Source of the DNA: Clavaria fumosa
Lineage: Eukaryota; Basidiomycota; Agaricomycetes; Agaricales; Clavariaceae
DNA: 64,000 bases
Assembly: GCA_951802425.1 (NCBI GenBank)
Contig: OX637797.1
Coordinates: forward strand, 3,162,001 to 3,226,000
Direction: 5' to 3'
The notes beneath the pieces are model-generated. The model did not search any database. It was not told where the DNA came from and saw only the letters and a list, made by a program, of their open reading frames with translations. Every line of letters begins with the position of its first letter. Position 1 is the stretch's first letter. The position numbers and the translations under genes were made by a program. Shown one piece after another: positions 12,101 to 23,242 of this stretch.

Positions 12101-13904
12101 CCGCCCGATGTTTGCGCGTGGTTCGGATACGATGGAGACAATTACGTAGAGTTTCAGAGCGTAACTGACGAACAACGAGAGCGTTTCTTCGAGAGTCTAC
12201 TTCAAGACGTCCGGAAGCCACCAGACGCGTTCACGGATGGTGTGCCGCGCAAGAAAAGAGTGTTGGAAGAGTTGCCCATCGCGCCTCCTTTGCAGCCACG
12301 ACAGCCCACGGCCGCGGAGCTGGCGGCACAAGAAGAGAGCGACCAGAAGATTATTACGCTGCTGAAGTACAGGCTGGGGCCGATCTTAACTGAACTGAAA
12401 CGCAAGTTCAAGCGGTTCACGAAGCGGGCCACGGTGGGTTGTCACCTTTCCATGAGACTCATTACTCACTCGTCTGTATCAGGAAGAGTACCGATTTGAC
12501 CTCCCTGCTCAACCCCCAGTTGAGGCCCCGTCGACGTTGACAACAACTGTGACGACAGCTGTGGTTGCGATCCAGAACGCAACTACAGGCACGATGGAGG
12601 TCATTGGAGCAAGCTCTACCACGCAGCAGGAGGCAAACGGAGACGTCCAGATGGATTCTGTGCCCACTGAACAGCAACAAGCGCAGCAAATGGAAGCGCT
12701 ACCACCTCTTTTCGATATGGACCTCGAGCGCATGCATGTGGATTTGTACAAGGGCAAATATCTGACTCCCCAGGACTTCTTGGACGACATCCACAAGATC
12801 GTGCACAATACGGCGGCACGACAGCATGAGGATCCTGACCGCTTGTACAAGGCTCAGGCGATGCTAACCGCTGCGGAGGTCAGCATTCATGACTTTGACC
12901 CTCACCTGAAATTAGAGTGCGAACGCATGTCTGGAAGGGAGAGGAAGAGAAGAGAAGAGAGGAAGAAGCTCAAACACCAGGAAAAGGCCAAAGCCTCGGA
13001 AGGAAGCGCCCCGAATGGCGCGACATTCGCGCCAGGTCCTCGAAGGAGCGCGCGGAATAATGGTCAGCAGCCAGAGTTGGGCATCACTGATCCTCTCAAG
13101 CTCGAGAGGCGGCTTAAGAGACAACGGGCTGACGAAGCGAGTGCGGAGGTAGTCACCTCCGAGGGGGAGCACAGTGATGCGAGGACGGCCAAGAGGTCTA
13201 GAGTTGGCAGTGAAGAGGTCAATGGAGTTCTGAGTACCGTGGGTGAACCGCCCCTCCGACCTATGGCTGTTCGATTTGCAATCGAGGACGACGACACGCA
13301 GGACCCTTCAGCCCCCGCCCCGTCGGACCCCCCACAGATTGACACCCTTCTCGGAGAGCGGGAACAAATGGTGACGGATCATGCACCCCCGCAGAGGAGC
13401 TCAGGATTTGATCCCTCTCTTCTCAACCCCCTCCCGTCCTCTTCAGCACAACCACTCCCACCATGGTCGTCTCATTTCCCCAACGGCGTCGAGTCGGTGC
13501 CTTCCACATCTGAATCGACGGCGTCACAGGTCGCGGACTACGATCATCCGCTCTCTGTAGACCACGTATCACCTAACACACCTCCTCCTGCTTCACCCCT
13601 CGCTTCTCTCCCAGTAGATCAACGGCCAGCCACACCGAGTCAGATGTTGATAGAGCGCACGCCGACCCCTCCTCACCCGGAGTTCTTCGTCGACGAATCC
13701 AAACTATCCTATCTCACCAATAATTTGACATACCAAACATCCGGGGCAACCGTCGAGCAATTGGAACAGTTACGCGCCGCTTGTCTCGGTGCAGTGTGGC
13801 GGCACCGAACAAAGTGGAACAGAGACGCGTTACTCGACGAGCTGCAGGAGATTCTGGACAGCCATGCCGAGCTTGCCAGCCCAGTGGTTCCCATGTCACG
13901 GTAG
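9153..13904 (+). CDS. YTA7: YTA7/ATAD2-family AAA ATPase with bromodomain-like region
   Basis: Nine exons (9153-10305, 10363-10428, 10483-10656, 10705-11159, 11249-11381, 11434-11646, 11695-11849, 11900-12433, 12483-13904) give 1434 residues, all in phase. The ~380-residue N-terminus is acidic and disordered (RRNPVNY near its end), followed by [22 protein letters not shown]1 has Walker A GPPGTGKT, Walker [13 protein letters not shown], sensor [20 protein letters not shown] and an arginine-finger region, so it looks active. AAA2 (from about residue 740) has a degenerate P-loop ([10 protein letters not shown]) as is normal for this family. A bromodomain-like helix bundle follows ([16 protein letters not shown], then HKIV). 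By family it is a hexameric histone chaperone/segregase acting on H3-H4 in chromatin (Yta7, Abo1, ATAD2). The first ATG of the conserved frame is at 9153; an upstream extension from 9075 would need a TTG start. Confidence 0.92.
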
Positions 13905-14247
13905 CTGTATCATAGGATTTGTCCTGGAGTGTATGGGATGACACCGACCATCATTGTTACAAACTAGTCTATACATCCCACTTATGAAGTTTGGTTTTGG
14001 CATCTAAAGCTGTGAGCCTGATCCACATGAACTATGATACCACTGGCTGTTGACTATAAATGATTGAGCTGGACTTCTGCATCCTAGATATCGCCTCGGA
14101 GACGTTGAAAATTTTACAGAAGGAAAATATGAAAAATCTTGCAGCGCCAAAGTGTTACGGTCAGGTCATACATCAATGTTAACATTCAATGTATCATATT
14201 GCATGCGTCACGTGATTTTGGCCGACGCTGCCGGGTCCCGCAATGTA
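13905..14247. other. Intergenic, no gene seen
   Basis: Downstream of the YTA7-like stop the sequence becomes AT-rich and CpG-poor. It holds a CACGTG motif at about 14210 and no coding features. It marks the left border of the repeat-rich block. Confidence 0.4.
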
Positions 14248-15232
14248 TTGGGGACGGGCAATCCCCACTAAGAGCGCGTGACGCTTACATAAGCAAAAAT
14301 GCGCCTAAGCCCTTGATTTCACTGACCCAAAGATATTTTACTCTCTCCTCAGTCAATTCTGAAGCATTTGGCATGGGATTTTTTGTAAACACAGACTCTT
14401 TTATATGTAGATTACAGGAAAAATACAGACATAATTCAAAACATCTCCACTCATGTACAATTACAGCAGAAACATAAGGGGTCATGACATAAAACATTGT
14501 ACCTATCACAGGGCATACTTCTAGTCCCCCAGATTGTCTGTCCCTCCAATAACAAAGTCTTCACTTGTGAAAATGGTATAATAGTGCTTACCTAGGTGTT
14601 CCAAAGCTCCAAATTTTTCCCCCCAGGTACACAAGGTCCCCTAAGGTGACAGAAGGATGAAATTGGCCTGAAATGCAGAGAAAACAGTAAATTAAATGAT
14701 AAGATAGGTAAATATGAAGTTTGGGAGGCTTAAGTTGTAACCTAGATTGCACACAAAGTGCACACAGAGTGTTTGAAAGTGGGGGGAGAATGAGAGCCAG
14801 AGAATGAGGCCACAGAAACCTGCAGGAAACCTTGCAGTGTGTGCGCACAGCCACTGATTACATAAGCGCACAAGTCCAGCAGTGCCAAATCTGTGGGCCT
14901 CATAGAGCCTTCTACACACATTTTGGAGCTTACTTTTGCTGAGAGGAAATATTCAGAAATATTATTTGAACATTTTGTTCAAGATGGAATTTTTTTAAAT
15001 GTCTTTGTTGTTTAGATAGCAACACTATCTCAATAAATAGGGCATTTTTCGAAAATCCATCTTGAACAAAAGTTTTTGAATTTAATTTCAGACATCTTTT
15101 ACACTCAAAGTTTTCTTGTAGCTGTTGTGTGGAAGGCTCTATACTGAGATGTGTTTTTGGGTCAGAGCCTTAGAGGCAGAATGCTTATCTAAGCGTCATG
15201 CACTCTTAGTGGGGATTGCCTGTCCCCAAATG
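14248..15232. mobile_element. ~1-kb terminal-inverted-repeat element (MITE-like)
   Basis: The left end (from about 14248, TTGGGGACGGGCAATCCCCA) and the right end (to about 15230, TGGGGATTGCCTGTCCCCAA) are imperfect inverted repeats that stay alignable for some 80 bp, through CTAAGAGCGCGTGACGCTTA on the left and its counterpart near 15183-15213 on the right. A second, inner inverted repeat (TTTTGTTCAAGATGGAA at ~14974 and TCCATCTTGAACAAAAG at ~15057) would fold the centre into a hairpin. There is no coding region, so it is a non-autonomous DNA element. I could not fix a target-site duplication; TA is possible but the two ends are offset by about three bases. Confidence 0.6.
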
Positions 15233-16491
15233 TATGTCACACAATGAGCTGCATGTCACATGTCACACATCAATGTACTGCATGTCACAAATCAATGTAC
15301 CGCAGTCCGTGCTGTGTGTGAATCCTGCTGAGCCATCGATAATCGTCGCCTCAACATTTCGTGCTATTGCACCCCTCACCCATGGCACAGGGTATCACTT
15401 GTGAGGATTTACCATTGCTAAACGAGGAACATACAACCACAAGTGAGTGTGTTTCAAGATTGCGAAGCCGTTTGATCTCACTTGCAGCCCTGTCCCTTGC
15501 AGACATTGAGAGGGTGACTGGCATGCCACCGGTGCCCTTGGTCATGCAACCGACTTATGATCACTCAACCATATGTGAGTTTAAATAAGAAGCTTATCCC
15601 TCCCTCCAGTTCTAACGAACTGTTGTAGATGCAGGAGGAGATATTGGGTCTCATAACCTCATCATCGGATCACTCCACATCCATCAAGGTGAGCTTAAAT
15701 GAATGAATATTTGTACTCTTGACCTGACTGGCCTGGCTTGCCAATGTAGCCCCCTCTTCTGCACAGTTCCAATCACAAGTCACATTCAAAGGGATGCCCT
15801 CGCCCAGCCCAATTTTCACAGGGCAGAGGTCCTACCTCGAGAAACTCAAAAGTCATTTTAGCCCGCGTGAGGGACAATTCCTCCGTAGGCGACTCTTTCT
15901 ACTCCATGGAATGGGAGGTATTGGCAAGACTCAGATCTGCCTGAAGTTCATTGAGGAAAATCCAAAGTTGTGCGTTAATGGGCATCAGGTTACATTGCTT
16001 AATCACTTACCATTCTCAACAGGTTCTGGCGAATCTTCTGGATTGATGCGACTAGCCCTGAAACAACTGAGCAGTCCATCAAAGATATTGCTCATGATCA
16101 TGCTGCCCAAGCATCTGGAGTTGAGAACTCTGTGCGCTCAATTCTCTCATGGATATCCTGGATGAGACATGAGTGGTTGCTTGTTTTTGATAATGCCAGT
16201 GACCCTGGTATTGTGGAGAAATATATGCCTGTAAACAACCAAGGCAACATACTCATCACCAGCCGGAATCCAGTCATGCATGGACTGGTAAGTCCTTGGG
16301 ACTCAGCTGAAGTTGACCAGATGGGGGAGGAGGAAGCAATCACTCTCCTTCTGAGAGCAAGCCATTGCAATGATACTACAGGCGAACTGAGGTGGATGGC
16401 ATCCTCTATTGTGGCCACCTTATGCTACTTGCCTCTAGCCATTGACCAAGCTGGTGCATCCATTGCGAGTGGTTTATGTGATCTCGGGGAT

Positions 16492-17330
16492 TGTAAGGAT
16501 AATCGAATTTCCTTACATAATTTATACTGTGAAGCGCCTGGCATTTAGCGCCCACAACCTAAGCGCTCGCTTTGAGTGCCTACTGGATTAAGCGCCCGTC
16601 TAGCGCGCTACTGCTTAGTAATAGGTCCGCGCTAATATGACTCTAAGTGCCCATATTAGCGCCAGTATTACTTAAGCATAATCGGTGCTTAGTAAAGCAA
16701 GGCTTGAGCATCGCTCGCCCACGTGGAACATCAAGCCACGTGACTAATGGCTCGCACGGACCATAGAACACCCGTGCACCTATTTGACTTAACTTGTCCT
16801 TAATCGTGCCGAGGCCCGGCTAGGTATGGCACCTAGTCCGAGAAGCCCAAGTGTTAGGCACACCCAAAAAAGGCAACTACCATAAGCGCCGGACCAGCGC
16901 TTATGCCTACACGTGACCGGACCAACTTCCATGAAGTCCGGATCACAGGCAGTGACAATAACGAGGGAATTCCCACAGAGAGCTTCTGTGACTGATGAAA
17001 GACCACACTAGGAAGGCACCCTGGTCTGTGCGCACTGCGGACAGTCAGCAACCACGCTTCTTAGGCACATGTTCCCGTGCCTTGTGATATAGAAGCAGTG
17101 TTGTACCACATGGACCATGATAAGGAGATAAGGCCCATTAGTATAAGTAGTCAGTCGTTCAGTCGCCTTAGTTCCCTTGTCTTCGACCTGGTCTATACCC
17201 GACCAGCTCCTGTCTGTAGTAGAGACTCCCAGTAGTTGCCTATAGATTTCGTTACCCCCGACTTCGACTCCGAGCACCTGAGACTGAGTCGCACCGCAAC
17301 CCCAGTTGAGCTGGTGGCCGGTCGCTGACA
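16492..17330. mobile_element. Solo LTR, 839 bp, inside the STAND gene
   Basis: The insert begins TGTAAGGATAATCG and ends GGTCGCTGACA, i.e. TG...CA, and is flanked by perfect 5-bp repeats GGGAT at 16487-16491 and 17331-17335. A TATA-like AGTATAAGTAG at ~17140 followed by a pyrimidine-rich start region fits an LTR promoter reading rightward. Unlike the CpG-poor host gene it is rich in CpG (AGCGCC, GCGCTCGC, CCGCGC), which suggests a younger insertion. It has no coding capacity. Its length of 844 bp with one TSD is not a multiple of three, and no GT-AG pair at its edges restores the frame. Confidence 0.9.
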
Positions 17331-18569
17331 GGGATTACCTTGAACAATATGGGGGACACCATCAAGAGTTGTTGGATGATCCTTCATTCAGGGGGGCATC
17401 CAACTATGGGCAAGCAGTTTATGGGACATGGGAACTATCAGTTTCAGAGATAGAAGCCAGGGTACATGGCAGGAGCCAAAGAGGGGAGGCCCAGGCAGCT
17501 TCAAGTGCACTTCTCCTGCTACAGATATTTGCCTGTCTCCATCATGAAAACATTCCAGAAATGATGTTCAGAAAAGCTGCAAAAGAGATAGCTTTGGGTA
17601 GGTCACAAGAAAACAATGCGAGAAGTAGTTGGGAGCAGTTGCTCAAAGATTCAGAAAATTGGTCCAACATCTTGCATGTTGACCATGCAGGCAACTGGAA
17701 CAATTTCATTTTTAGGAAAGCAGTCAAGCTGTTGGCATCGTTTTCACTTGTGAAGTACAGCAGCTCTGAAAGACTGTACTCCATGCATCCACTGGTACAT
17801 CTGTGGTGCCAAGACAGATGTTCTGAGGAAGAGAAACAATCAAGATATGTTTCTGCTGACACTTTGGTGTGCCATTCAATCACATATGGCAATGATGACC
17901 CTGACTATGCCTTTCATCAATCACTACTACCACATATCAAAAGCATCCACCCACATATACAAAGAAAGTATGGAAAGGAGGATGCTGAAAGATGTGAGAA
18001 ACTGAGATTAGTGTACTATAAGAATGGATGCTTCAAGGATGCAGAGGAGGTCTCTGTGTTTGCAATGGAAAGCCGAAAGAGGGAGCTTGGACCAGAACAT
18101 CCAGGCACTCTGACAAGCATCAACAATTTGGCATTGACATATTCAGCTCAGGGGAAGCACAATGAAGCAGAGGAGCTACAAGTTCATGTTATGCAAGCCA
18201 GGAAGAGAGTGCTTGGCCCAGAACATCCATCCATTCTGACAAGCATTCACAATTTGGCATCTACATATTTAGCTCAGGGGAAGCACAATGAAGCAGAGGA
18301 GCTACAAGTTCATGTTATGGAAACCAGCAAAAAAGTGCTTGGCCCAGAACATCCAGACATTCTGACAAGCATTAACAATTTGGCATCCACATATTCAGCT
18401 CAAGGGAAGCACAATGAAGCAGAGGAGCTACAAGTTCATGTTATGGAAGCCTTTAAGAGAGTGCTTGGTCCAGAACATCCAGACACTCTGGCAAGCATTA
18501 ACAATTTGGCATTCACATATTCAGCTCAAGGGAAGCACAATGAAGCAGAGGAGCTACAAGTTCATGTTA

Positions 18570-19073
18570 CAGAGTCCAGCAAGAGAGTGCTTGGCCCAGA
18601 ACATCCAGACACTCTGAGAAGCATTAACAATTTGGCATTGACATATTCAGCTCAGGGGAAGCACAGTGAAGCAGAAGAGCTACAAGTTCATGTTATGGAA
18701 GCCAGGAAGAGAGTGCTTGGCCTAGAACATCCAGACACTCTGACAAGCATTGGCAATTTGGCATTGACATATTCAGCTCAAGGGAAGCACAATGAAGCAG
18801 AGGAGCTACAAGTTCATGTTACAGAGTCCAGCAAGAGAGTGCTTGGCCCAGAACATCCAGACACTCTGAGAAGCATTAACAATTTGGCATTGACATATTC
18901 AGCTCAGGGGAAGCACAGTGAAGCAGAAGAGCTACAAGTTCATGTTATGGAAGCCAAGAAGAGAGTGCTTGGCCTAGAACATCCAGACACTCTGGCAAGC
19001 ATTGGCAATTTGGCATTCACATATTCAGCTCAGGAGAAGCACAATGAAGCAGAGGTGCTACAAGTTCATGTTA
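18570..19073 (+). repeat. 252-bp (two-TPR) tandem duplication within the TPR array
   Basis: The segment from about 18570 (AGAGTCCAGCAAGAGAGTGC) recurs at about 18822 and its first part again at about 19074, exactly 252 bp apart each time. The first two copies differ at only a few positions. This equals two 42-codon TPRs and shows that the array grew by recent unequal exchange in two-repeat steps. Confidence 0.8.
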
Positions 19074-19801
19074 CAGAGTCCAGCAAGAGAGTGCTTGGTC
19101 CAGAACATTCAAACACTCTGACAAGCATTAACAATTTGGCATCCACATATTCAGCTCAAGGGAAGCACAATGAAGCAGAGGAGCTACAAGTTCATGTTGT
19201 GGAAGCCTGGAAGAGAATGCTTGGTCCAGAACATCCATACACTCTGGCAAGCATTAACAATTTGGCATTGACATATTCAATTCAGGGGAAGCACAATGAA
19301 GCAGAGGAGCTACAAGTTCATGTTATGGAAGCCAGCAAGAAAGTGCTTGGTCCAGAACATCCATACACTCTGAGAAGCATTAACAATTTGGCATCCACAT
19401 ATTCAGCCCAGGGGAAGCACAATGAAGCAGAGGAGCTACAAGTCCATGTTATGGGAGCCAGCAAGAAAGTGCTTGGTCCAGAACATCCAAACACTCTGAC
19501 AAGCATTAACAATTTGGCATTGACATATTCAGCTCAGGGGAAGCACAATGAAGCAGAGGAGCTACAAGTTCATGTTATGGAAGCCAGGAAGAGTGCTTGG
19601 TCCAGAACATCCAGACACTCTGACTAGCATCAATGATTTGGCATTGACATATTCAATTCAGGGGAAGCACAATGACGAGAGGAGCCACAAGTTTATGTCA
19701 TGAAAGCCAGGAAGAGAGTGCTTGAGAATAGATGTTTTGAGCATGTAGGGCAGTCTAGTTACAAAAGGCATCAGAGATGTGAGGAGACCAAACTATATTG
19801 A

Positions 19802-20374
19802 TTGTAGTAGTGAGAAGAGATGATATCAGCATACACTACTGGGTATTCATGTGATGGAAGGTCTGAGAAGGCTTTGTGCATATCAGCAGACAGGTATGGA
19901 ACTATTTTCATGTCTTGGATTTGAAAGGTCTTTACTAGGACAGAAGTTTTCATTGGAAATTCAAGCTTTTGTTCATTATGTCACACCCTGTACCAAACCT
20001 TTGTCAGTACTCCTTACTTTGGTGTAATTTCAGCTTCAACTCTGTAAATTTTGGAGAGGTTTTGGTCCATACTCCACACTTAAGTAGTTGTGATCCTGCT
20101 CCAAGCAAACCACTTTCATGCTTTTACATCCCCAATACACTGGTTGCAACCACAAGAGCACCTCATTATCATGTACTATTTACCCGTCAGCTGACAAAAT
20201 GGAGGCTCAGAAATTAGTCTAGGGGTGTCCTGGGTCTCTCTCTTTTGTTTGTGCTCAAAGGGTGCCATTGTGCCAAAGGGTGCCATTGTGCCAGTGCCGT
20301 GTCGCGGCATTATGCATTTTCGAGTGGAGTGCATTCGGTAGGGATTCCGGTAAATTAGTAGTGCAAGGAGGAGA
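19802..20374. other. Intergenic, no gene seen
   Basis: About 570 bp between the decayed end of the STAND gene and the end of the MFS gene. AT-rich on the left; a short direct repeat GGGTGCCATTGTGCCA occurs at ~20259 and ~20278. No supported coding region or RNA gene. Confidence 0.4.
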
Positions 20375-22843
20375 TCACTCCTCTGATGTGTCTTCCCAAA
20401 CAACCTCGCTTGAGCTCAGACGCCGTGGCGGCGGCGCCTTTACTCCAGCAATGCCAGCGGCGCGCTGCGCCATCTTGCGCTTATCACGATACGCAGCCCA
20501 CAGCGCCAGGGCGAGCGCACACAGGCACGCCGCGACAGTCATGTGCAAGCTGCTGGCGTAGCACCGAGAGCCCTCCAGGCATTGACGTTCATGAGGCGGG
20601 CGGGGCGTCGGCGGCGTCGGCGGCGGCGATGACGAAGGGGGTGCCGCTGCGCGTGTACTGAGCGCGTGCTGCGGGGTATGTGCGTCCAGGTTCCGGCCGA
20701 AGGCGATGGAGAAGACGTTCGCTGCGAGTACTGGCGCCAAGGAGAGGTATCCCCAGTTCTCTGAGAAGTGGGCTGTGGGAGGGCGCAGACAAAGCGTCAA
20801 TATCCGGGGTTTGAACGGGGATTTTCTAAAGGAAGTCTCACGCAAGCCGAAGTACTCGATTGTCAAAGTGGGGAAAACGCCGAAAAGCCCCCCGTACGCG
20901 AGGCCCAGGATGACGCTTGCCATCCATAGCCCGCGGACATCGTCGATGCTAAGACACGTGAGCTGCGAGATGACAAAGAGGAAGGCGACGAGGACGGCGC
21001 AAAACGTCCGCGGTTGCCGTAATTTGTTCTTGATATAGTCCGCAGTCAAACCTGGAGGGTAGAGGGAAGATAGAAGGAAGAAGACTCAGTGAGATATCGA
21101 GTGCCTGTGGAAATCCAGCATACCGCTGAGAATGCGCCCTAGGCAATTCATGATGGAGACTGTCGATACTTGGGCTGCTTGCCATTGTGAAGCGACTTTG
21201 TCGTCGTAGTCTGCGCCCCCCTTAGCGAGGAGGGCCTGAGAGATGGAACCCACGTTGTTGATGTCTGGGACAAGCTTCAAACTTACAACGGGTTCGTATC
21301 AGATTAGACGATGTCCCTACACATAAGTCCTGTGCCAGCCACTGTTTGCGTCACATTAACAGAGAAGCGGTAAGAAGGCGCCACACGGCAAGGCTAAGAG
21401 AAGCCGACATACATAACGACATAGTTGCGAAGAGCAGCCAGAAATCTAGTGTCTTCAACATATGGAAGCCAGATACATCTCGTTCTGTGTCGTAGAAGCC
21501 CGCCGTTCTCCTGCTTGCGTCGACCATCATTTCCAAGCCTGGACTTCCGAAGTCGCTCCTCGTTTCGCTCAGCTCAACCGAGTTCGCCGCGTCTATGCCG
21601 TCTCCGAATGCACTCACCGGGAGCGAAGGGTCCGTCACGGCCGGAGCTGGAGCTGTTTCTTCGATATCGAAGGAAGGCATCACGGAGGTCTTGGGAAGCA
21701 GAGCAGCGTGGCTGTCGTCCTCGCGACGGAAGATGAGAGACGTCCCGGCTGCGATGGCCGCGACCTCACCTTCGTCGTCGTCGTAGACCAAGTGTCTGCC
21801 GCCGCCCCGTCGGGGCATGAGCTCCGAGGCGGGCAAGGGAACAGGGTGCACGAAGAAGAGGCCGAGGATCATGGGGAAAGAGGTGCCAAGGGCGAGAAGC
21901 ACCAGTAAGGCGGAGGTGTTTCCTGGGAACGCAGCATGTGCGACGGTGGAGAAGAGGAAGGCTGAGAGGCCGAAGCCAGATATGACCAAGGCGGTCGTAG
22001 TTGCTCGCTACAAACATGACACGCGCTATATGAGACGCGGCGCGAGCATAGAAGAAAGGAGGGCGGGGGCGAACGGGAGCGCACCAGTCTGTCAGGAAAA
22101 CTTTTCGCTGTGGAGTTGATGGCGGCGGTCGCGCCTGAGTTGCCGCCAACACCGGTCAAAAATGAGCAGAATACGAGTACGTAGAGGGTGAACTGGGAGA
22201 GAGATTTAGTGCCTGTGGGGAGACCAGACTCGTATATGTTCCATATTCCGGTATACCCTACAAGGGAAAGCACAAAGGCTGAACCCAGGAGGAGGCGCGG
22301 GCCTCGCGCATCGACGATTCGGCCAGATATTGGGCCAGTGCCGTAGACGCCAACTGTCCGAGAATTTATCAGGGGATGAGGTGCGCAGGGTGCGGATATC
22401 AACAGGATGAAAGTGCACCACGCACGATTTCCCCCGAGGCCAATGATATTGAGTTTCGTGTGCGAGATGCCTAGTCGAGAGCCAAGCTGAGGGGAATAAG
22501 CTTATTTGTCGTCAGTGCTCCGCCACGGACAGATGGGAGTGTAGATTGCAGCGTCGTGGACTCAAGTTGAGACGCCGTCATTTTCCCATCAACAGCACCA
22601 CGTCATTTCGACTCATTTGAGTACGCACTCCAAGAGTTCGGTGAAGGCGCAAACATTCGTTTGATGAAAGCTCACCTGAATATATCTATTTCGCAGGCGG
22701 GCGAATAAATTTCGAGAATTCTGTAAGGCATAAAAGCGACGTACGTAGTTCGTCCCGGAACCGAGCGTCACCAGCACTGCACAGGCGAGAGACGTCATGC
22801 GAGGCCAGCTCAGCAAAGGCGGCGCAATGTTCGTTGAAAACAT
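20375..22843 (-). CDS. Nodulin-like major facilitator superfamily transporter
   Basis: Nine exons on the minus strand (22843-22745, 22685-22676, 22500-22426, 22353-22085, 22007-21413, 21341-21321, 21264-21124, 21051-20842, 20772-20375) give 605 residues in phase. Exon 2 is only 10 nt and exon 6 only 21 nt; both are needed to rebuild the conserved GTNYIYSAYSPQL and AGTGLMYINNVGSIS motifs. The order is N-terminal helices with LGSGTNY, a GVYGTGPISGRIVDARGPR loop typical of MFS loop 2-3, FLTGVGGNSG, a long acidic cytosolic loop (about residues 200-320), DFWLLFATMSL, and C-terminal helices with GLAYGGLFGVFPTLTIEYFG. The tail is basic and polyproline-containing. It belongs to the nodulin-like/NFD4 branch related to monocarboxylate porters. 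Substrate is unknown. It shares a ~400-bp divergent promoter with TCF25. Confidence 0.87.
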
Positions 22844-23242
22844 GGACAGTTGGAACTGATTAGACGACGGATATTTGAACTAGATTCCAAGGATGTAGAA
22901 GTCTATAAGGCTTTGAGGTGCTGAAAGCTTTGAGGTGTTGAAAACGAAGTGTAAGGACTGGGGTGTGGCTATGTTCGTGTCCCGTCACCGCTATGGTGCA
23001 AGTTGGTGCCAAATTCCCCGGCTTGGCGAGTTCCTCATACATTTTGCGTTGGCCTCACATCGAGACACTATACAGTATTGTAAAGTTTACTCAAAGGACT
23101 TATTGTAAAGACATGAGGCACATGTAACAGTCAATCACTTGCCCTGTTCGCATCACGTGCTCCGACACGATGAACGCCAGTACAGAGTACTGGCAGACTG
23201 TGACAGTAGCGGTGCAACAAACATCTTTCGGTTAGACAACGA
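22844..23242. promoter_or_regulatory. Divergent promoter between MFS transporter and TCF25
   Basis: The two start codons are 399 bp apart on opposite strands, so this stretch must carry both promoters. It includes a short direct repeat around GGCTTTGAGGTGCTGAAAGC (22907-22940) and a CACGTG-like core near 23155. No TATA box is clear. Confidence 0.45.

Larger units (their letters stand above)
15382..19801 (+). pseudogene. NB-ARC/TPR STAND (NLR-like) gene broken by a solo LTR
   Basis: Exons 15382-15574, 15629-15688, 15750-15969 and 16023 onward splice in phase. The product has P-loop GMGGIGKTQ, Walker-B-like EWLLVFDNA, GNILITSRNP and LPLAIDQAGA (GLPL-type), so it is an NB-ARC STAND ATPase. The frame stops inside an 839-bp solo LTR (16492-17330) and resumes directly after it; with the LTR and one duplication copy ignored, the whole is 1078 codons in frame up to 19627. 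A winged-helix-like linker leads into at least twelve 42-residue TPRs with the signature LGPEHPDTL and SAQGKHNEAEEL (18,061-19,580). Repeat 13 has a 2-bp loss that shifts frame to a stop at 19627, and a 14th degenerate repeat follows in another frame. By family such proteins sense non-self or heterokaryon incompatibility; effector domain not identified. Coding DNA is notably CpG-poor. Confidence 0.85.

Noticed and set aside
16493..17331. Reading the LTR in the STAND gene as an intron (GTAAGG...CAG)
   Set aside because: Removing exactly that span leaves the frame shifted, and the flanking GGGAT duplication with TG...CA ends explains it as an LTR.
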